Assembly: GCA_937942965.1 (NCBI GenBank)
Contig: CALDGN010000020.1
Coordinates: 1-8,383 of the forward strand
From: an uncultured Acidimicrobiales bacterium
GTDB taxonomy: Bacteria > Actinomycetota > Acidimicrobiia > Acidimicrobiales > UBA10347
Reading direction: 5' to 3'
Length of the DNA: 8,383 bases
Under the pieces are notes generated by a model that ran no database searches, had not been told where the DNA came from, and saw only the letters and a program-made list of their open reading frames with translations. This document shows, piece by piece, positions 5,238 to 8,383 of this stretch. Position 1 is the first letter of the stretch, and every line of letters begins with the position of its first letter. A program made the position numbers and the translations under genes.

Positions 5238-7394
5238 CTAGCTATCCCCGGGGACGTAGGACTCGAGGATCGGGTTCAGGACCGTTTCGGTCAGCGCTTC
5301 GATGTCGCTGGTGAACGCCTGTCCGATGATGAGCACGTTGTCGCCGTTCTTCAGATAGCCGATGCGAACGCTCACGTCTTCGGGAAGGCCGGTGACGTCG
5401 GGGCCGATGATCCCGTCGTACAGGTCCCACACGTTGGCGCCGATCTCGACGTCTTCGAACGCGAGTTCGGGTGACACGCCGGCTTGTGAAGCGAGGGCTT
5501 CGAGCGTGCCTTCGGGGTCGCCGCCGGTCGGCAGGTAGACGAGGATGACGGGGTCGTTCTCGGCCGGGCTCTGGGCGTAGACGCCCGGTGCGATCTCGAG
5601 CCATCCAGTCGGGACGACCGCGGTGGCTCCGTTCGGAAGCTCGACACTTTCGAGCGAGACCTCGGCGAGCTGTGCGGGGCCTTCGGCCTCGCAGGTCGGC
5701 TCGCCCTCGGGCAGTTCAAGATCGATCAGCGTGGCGTGCACGATGTCGTTCACGCAGCCGTTGGCGGGGTACACGACGTGCTGGGGGTGTTCGACCCGCA
5801 CGAGGTAGCCGTTCGACAACACGTCGTTGGCGAACTGTTCGGATTGCACGAACGGGGTGATGGGGTCAGACGTGTTGCCGATCACGACGATCGGCACGCC
5901 GCCGCCGTCATAGGGGCCGTCGAGCACGGGAGCGTCGAGCGCCTCGCCCAGGTGCGGGCAGACGGTGGCGGTTTCGGGCAGGTCGATGGCTTCGGTGAGC
6001 GGGTACTCGCCCTCAAGCGCAGCTTCGACCTCGTCTTCGAGTTCGAGGGCGAGAGCGACCTGCTCTTCGGCCGTCTCGTTGAACAGCGCCCATTGGTCGA
6101 GGCAGTTCACGTGCAGCGTGATGTTGGCCCGATTCACGCCTTGGCCGATCGTGGCGACGTCGACGGCGGCCAAGAAGCCGCTCGGATCGTCGTTCTCGTT
6201 GAGATCGAAGATCGCCTGGTGTAGGTCGGGCCACTGGGTCTGGCTGTACAGGCTGCCGGTGATGCCGAGTTGGGCGGCGAAGCTGCTGCCCTCGGCCGCG
6301 TCGGCGACGATGTCGAGCTTCTCGGCGGCGTCGTACCAGACGGCTTCGGGGTCGCCGTCGTTAAAGATTGGGCAGGCGTCGCTGTTGCACGAGGCGAGCG
6401 CGGCGGCGAACTGATCTTCGATGGGGCCGGTGGTGATGCGAGCGAGGTCGATGGCTTCTTCGACCGTTTCGGCTCGGGCGAGCGGGTTGGCGGCGCCGTC
6501 GACGACCATGGCTCGAACGTTGTCGGGGAACTTGGTGGCGTACCAGCCGCCGAGCGTGCTTCCGTAGGAGAAGCCGAGGTAGGAGATCTGGTCGGCGCCA
6601 AGTGCCTTGCGCACTTCGTCCATGTCTTGCACGACGACGTCGGTGCCGATGTTGCCGGCAGCGGGGCCCATCGAGGCTTCGCACAGCAGCGAGGCTTCGT
6701 TGCCGATTGCGACTTCTTCGGCCGTGTCGGGCAGCTCATCGATCTGGTTGACGATCTCGAACTGCTCGATGCCGCTGCCGCACGCGAACTCTGGCTCAGA
6801 GCCACCGACGCCGCGAGGGTCCATGCCGACGATGTCGAACGCGTCGAGCAGCTCGGGCGGAATACCGATCTGTCGGATGAAGGTGACGATCTCGACGGCG
6901 CTTGCGCCGGGGCCGCCTGGGTTGACGAAGAGATAGCCGATGCGTTCGTCAGGGTCGGTAGAGCGATGCACGTTGACGGCGATGTTGAGCGTGCCGAGCG
7001 ACGGGTCCCGGTAATCGATGGGGACTTCGACCGTGCCGCACTGGGTCAGATCGCCGCACGGTTCCCAGTCGATCATCTCGCCATCGAGTGCGAGTGCGTC
7101 GGGGCTGACTTCTTCGGGTGCGTCTTCGGGCTCGGCCTCTGGCTCGTCGGCAGGCTCGGGCTCATCCGCGGGCTCAGGCTCTTCTTCGGCTGGCTCGGGT
7201 TCGGCCGGTTCTGGCTCGGCGGGTTCGTCTGCTTCCTCGGTGTCTTCGGCCGGTTCAGGTTCGGTCTCGGTGGTCGAGGTGTCGACCGCGTCGGTAGCCG
7301 AGTCGGAACTGTCCGACCCGTCGCTCGATGAGCAAGATGCCGCGAGCAGGGCGATGAACAGCAGCGCGACCAACGGACGCAGGAGGTTGTGCAT
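5238..7394 (-). CDS. TAP-type lipoprotein serine peptidase (alpha/beta hydrolase, S33), copy B
   Basis: A 718-residue paralogue of copy A with the same layout. The signal peptide ends in the lipobox LLAASC (Cys21). A long Glu/Pro/Ala-rich linker follows (about residues 44-96). The catalytic domain (about 106-575) has NPGGPG (158-163), DPRGVGGSEP, Ser276 in GFSYGS, Asp510 in GNTSDPITPF and His539 in EHPQHVVYP. A shared C-terminal region runs from 576 to 718. All ten mature cysteines of copy A are present (113, 119, 205, 238, 336, 341, 431, 479, 547, 568). It is predicted to sit on the outer face of the membrane and hydrolyse peptides or other envelope substrates. Adjacent TAP-type paralogues are known elsewhere (Rv2223c/Rv2224c in Mycobacterium tuberculosis), though there in tandem. 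The ATG at 7394 is supported by a -10 hexamer 6 nt upstream. The main difference from A is the linker, about 26 residues longer and of different chemistry, so the two may reach different depths of the cell wall. Confidence 0.92.
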   Translation of the reverse strand: MHNLLRPLVALLFIALLAASCSSSDGSDSSDSATDAVDTSTTETEPEPAEDTEEADEPAEPEPAEPEPAEEEPEPADEPEPADEPEAEPEDAPEEVSPDALALDGEMIDWEPCGDLTQCGTVEVPIDYRDPSLGTLNIAVNVHRSTDPDERIGYLFVNPGGPGASAVEIVTFIRQIGIPPELLDAFDIVGMDPRGVGGSEPEFACGSGIEQFEIVNQIDELPDTAEEVAIGNEASLLCEASMGPAAGNIGTDVVVQDMDEVRKALGADQISYLGFSYGSTLGGWYATKFPDNVRAMVVDGAANPLARAETVEEAIDLARITTGPIEDQFAAALASCNSDACPIFNDGDPEAVWYDAAEKLDIVADAAEGSSFAAQLGITGSLYSQTQWPDLHQAIFDLNENDDPSGFLAAVDVATIGQGVNRANITLHVNCLDQWALFNETAEEQVALALELEDEVEAALEGEYPLTEAIDLPETATVCPHLGEALDAPVLDGPYDGGGVPIVVIGNTSDPITPFVQSEQFANDVLSNGYLVRVEHPQHVVYPANGCVNDIVHATLIDLELPEGEPTCEAEGPAQLAEVSLESVELPNGATAVVPTGWLEIAPGVYAQSPAENDPVILVYLPTGGDPEGTLEALASQAGVSPELAFEDVEIGANVWDLYDGIIGPDVTGLPEDVSVRIGYLKNGDNVLIIGQAFTSDIEALTETVLNPILESYVPGDS
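5710..5890. repeat. Inverted repeat, right arm (mate at 4603-4783)
   Basis: The copy B part of the inverted duplication: 5821-5890 matches the reverse complement of 4603-4672 at 65 of 70 bases, and 5710-5804 that of 4689-4783 at 85 of 95. An RNA that read through the 6-bp gap from either side would contain both arms and could fold into a long hairpin. Confidence 0.85.
7107..7265 (-). repeat. Low-complexity Glu/Pro/Ala repeat linker in copy B
   Basis: Irregular short tandem repeats built on codons for Glu-Pro-Glu-Pro-Ala and Asp-Glu-Pro-Glu-Pro-Ala encode residues 44-96, an acidic extended tether between the lipid anchor and the catalytic domain. Such repeats can change length by slippage. 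Copy A has a different, non-repetitive Asp/Ser/Thr-rich linker here. Confidence 0.75.
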
Positions 7395-7400
7395 GGACCG

Positions 7401-7406
7401 AGAGTA
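7401..7406 (-). promoter_or_regulatory. -10 hexamer TACTCT for the second lipoprotein peptidase, leaderless
   Basis: On the minus strand TACTCT fits TAnnnT and is followed by cggtcc (6 nt) and the ATG at 7394, so transcription should start at the start codon. The 12-mer tcggtactctcg (7410-7399) matches the copy A promoter core at 11 of 12 bases. Confidence 0.6.
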
Positions 7407-7422
7407 CCGACTGGGTCGCTTG

Positions 7423-7442
7423 CCGCCGGGTCGTACCGGCGG
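7423..7442. terminator. GC-rich hairpin between the oxidoreductase and copy B
   Basis: ccgccgg (7423-7429) pairs with ccggcgg (7436-7442) around a 6-nt loop, in the 71-bp gap between two minus-strand genes. It would fold in the RNA leaving the oxidoreductase gene, just before the proposed copy B promoter. No T tract follows, so it is a possible T-less terminator only. Confidence 0.3.
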
Positions 7443-7465
7443 TCTTCGCTCTGCGAGCGGCGCGG

Positions 7466-8383
7466 CTACGGGTTCGAATACTCGCGAAGGGTTGCCACGA
7501 GGTCGTCGTTGACGGTGCGGGTGCCTTCGTCGAGACGATTGGCGAACCGGCGTTGCCCCGGCATGCGGACCCCGTCCATGGATTCGAGCTCCGATAAGAA
7601 CGCATCGCTATGGGTGGCCCAGTCCGGGCCGCTGAGGACTGCGGGCGACATCGCCAAGATGAACTCGCCACCGATGGCTGGACCACCGTCTCGGTTGTCG
7701 TGCTGGATGGCTTCGTAGGAGAAGTAGTCGCCGACGAGCCCGGCGGCGAGCAGCTCGATCATCGTGGCGATCGCCGAGCCCTTGTAGCCGCCAAAGGGAA
7801 GGATGACGCCGCCGTCGTGCACGGCCTGGGCGTCGGTCGTCGGGTTGCCGTCGGCGTCGAGGCCGACGCCGGGTTCGAGCGGGTGGCCGTCTCGGGCGGC
7901 GACGCCGATGTCGCCGCGAGCTTTGGCGGCGGTCGCCATGTCGAAGACGTAGGGGTCGCGGCCGGGGCGGGGCCAGGCGAACGAGATCGGGTTCGTGGAG
8001 AAGAAGGCTCGCTTGGCGCCGAACGGCGCAACCATCGGCGTGTGCACTGTGCAGGCCAAGCCGACCAGGCCTCGCTCGGCGAGTGCTTCGACCTCGGGCC
8101 AGAGCGCGGCGAAATGGAAGCTGTTGCGGATCAGCAGCACGGCGACGCCGAGCTCGCTGGCTGCGTCGGCGAGCAGCGGCGTTCCGTATTCGATCGCGAG
8201 GGGAGCGAAGCCACGATCGCCGTCAAGGCGAATCGCCGCGGGCGTCAGTACCTCTTCGCAGGGCTGAGCGGCTCCGTTCACCTTGCCGCTGCGCAGCGAC
8301 AGGATGTGGCCGGGCAGCCGGAACAGCCCGTGAGAGACAGCACCATCTCGCTCTGCCGTCGACACCGTGCGAGCCACGGCCGC
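7466..8383 (-). CDS. Ldh/MDH2-family NAD(P)H oxidoreductase, DpkA-like (5' end cut by window)
   Basis: At least 305 residues of a cytoplasmic oxidoreductase of the malate/L-lactate dehydrogenase (Ldh_2) superfamily. Counting from the GTG at 8377, it shows the catalytic AERDGAVSHG (Ser15-His16), RNSFHFAALWPEVE (84-97), STNPISFAWPRPG, VFDMATAAKARGD, ILPFGGYKGSA (192-202) and a C-terminal RMPGQRR. The pattern HFAALWP plus LPFGGxKGSA resembles Pseudomonas DpkA/LhpI, which reduces delta1-piperideine-2-carboxylate or delta1-pyrroline-2-carboxylate in lysine or hydroxyproline/proline catabolism. This is a closer fit than ordinary malate or lactate dehydrogenase. The frame is open to the right edge, and family members carry about 40 residues before the SHG motif, so GTG 8377 is internal and the true start lies outside. 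Its relation to the peptidase genes is unclear; a link through breakdown of imported peptides is only a thought. The superfamily is firm, the substrate is not. Confidence 0.88.
   Translation of the reverse strand, partial: AAVARTVSTAERDGAVSHGLFRLPGHILSLRSGKVNGAAQPCEEVLTPAAIRLDGDRGFAPLAIEYGTPLLADAASELGVAVLLIRNSFHFAALWPEVEALAERGLVGLACTVHTPMVAPFGAKRAFFSTNPISFAWPRPGRDPYVFDMATAAKARGDIGVAARDGHPLEPGVGLDADGNPTTDAQAVHDGGVILPFGGYKGSAIATMIELLAAGLVGDYFSYEAIQHDNRDGGPAIGGEFILAMSPAVLSGPDWATHSDAFLSELESMDGVRMPGQRRFANRLDEGTRTVNDDLVATLREYSNP

Noticed and set aside
4603..5890. Inverted repeats as terminal repeats of a transposon
   Set aside because: The arms lie inside two intact paralogous coding sequences, with no transposase and no target-site duplication. 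They are explained by gene duplication.
7107..7265. Tandem repeats as a CRISPR array or non-coding satellite
   Set aside because: The repeats stay in frame within peptidase B, encode an acidic Pro/Glu/Ala linker and have no constant repeat-spacer structure.
6270..7331. 353-codon plus-strand open frame opposite peptidase B
   Set aside because: It lies wholly within peptidase B. Its Gly/Val/Asp/Phe-rich product mirrors the coding strand, and it has no domain or start signal of its own.
8332..8377. GTG at 8377 as the true start of the oxidoreductase
   Set aside because: Upstream codons remain open to the window edge, and the family has about 40 residues before the SHG motif, whereas only 14 would be present.

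Overview
The window is a dense, high-GC stretch of bacterial chromosome with eight protein genes on both strands, no RNA genes, no CRISPR array and no insertion sequence. GC is high by eye, roughly 60-65 %. Acidic alanine-rich proteins, two TAP-type lipoprotein peptidases, a DipZ-type thioredoxin and almost no Shine-Dalgarno sequences all suggest an actinobacterium, perhaps of the Acidimicrobiia/Ilumatobacter kind. The phylum-level placement is inference, and the class is a guess.

Layout. (1) 10-381 (+): a single-domain Hpt phosphotransfer protein, whose frame is open to the window's left edge. (2) 366-1058 (-): a cysteine-rich protein of unknown function whose 3' end overlaps that of the Hpt gene by 16 bp. 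(3) 1094-1585 (+): a YbaK/EbsC-family protein, divergent from (2), with the usual catalytic lysine apparently replaced by asparagine. (4) 1586-1783: a 198-bp gene-free stretch between convergent genes, holding a near-perfect 19-bp inverted repeat and smaller hairpins. (5) 3050-1784 (-): a two-gene operon with a membrane-anchored DipZ/TlpA-type thioredoxin followed by a six-helix CcdA/DsbD-like membrane protein. (6) 3186-5231 (+) and 7394-5238 (-): two paralogous lipoprotein serine peptidases of the tripeptidyl-aminopeptidase (TAP, S33) type, arranged tail to tail with 6 bp between their stop codons. (7) 8383-7466 (-): a 5'-truncated Ldh/MDH2-superfamily NAD(P)H oxidoreductase, most like the piperideine/pyrroline-2-carboxylate reductases (DpkA type).

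How it fits together. The centre looks like a small cell-envelope module. Both lipoprotein peptidases keep the same ten cysteines in the mature chain, and a membrane-anchored thioredoxin with its putative electron-feeding membrane partner is encoded head to head with one of them. Disulfide quality control of the exported peptidases is therefore a reasonable hypothesis.

The strongest unlisted signal concerns promoters. Five start codons that begin independent transcripts are each preceded, after exactly 6 nt, by a -10 hexamer (TAnnnT in four cases, GACACT in the fifth). This places the transcription start on the first base of the start codon. The window therefore appears to use leaderless mRNAs almost throughout, and the rule was used here to choose two start codons. 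The two peptidase genes also share 11 of 12 bases around this promoter core, so the inverted duplication apparently included the promoter.
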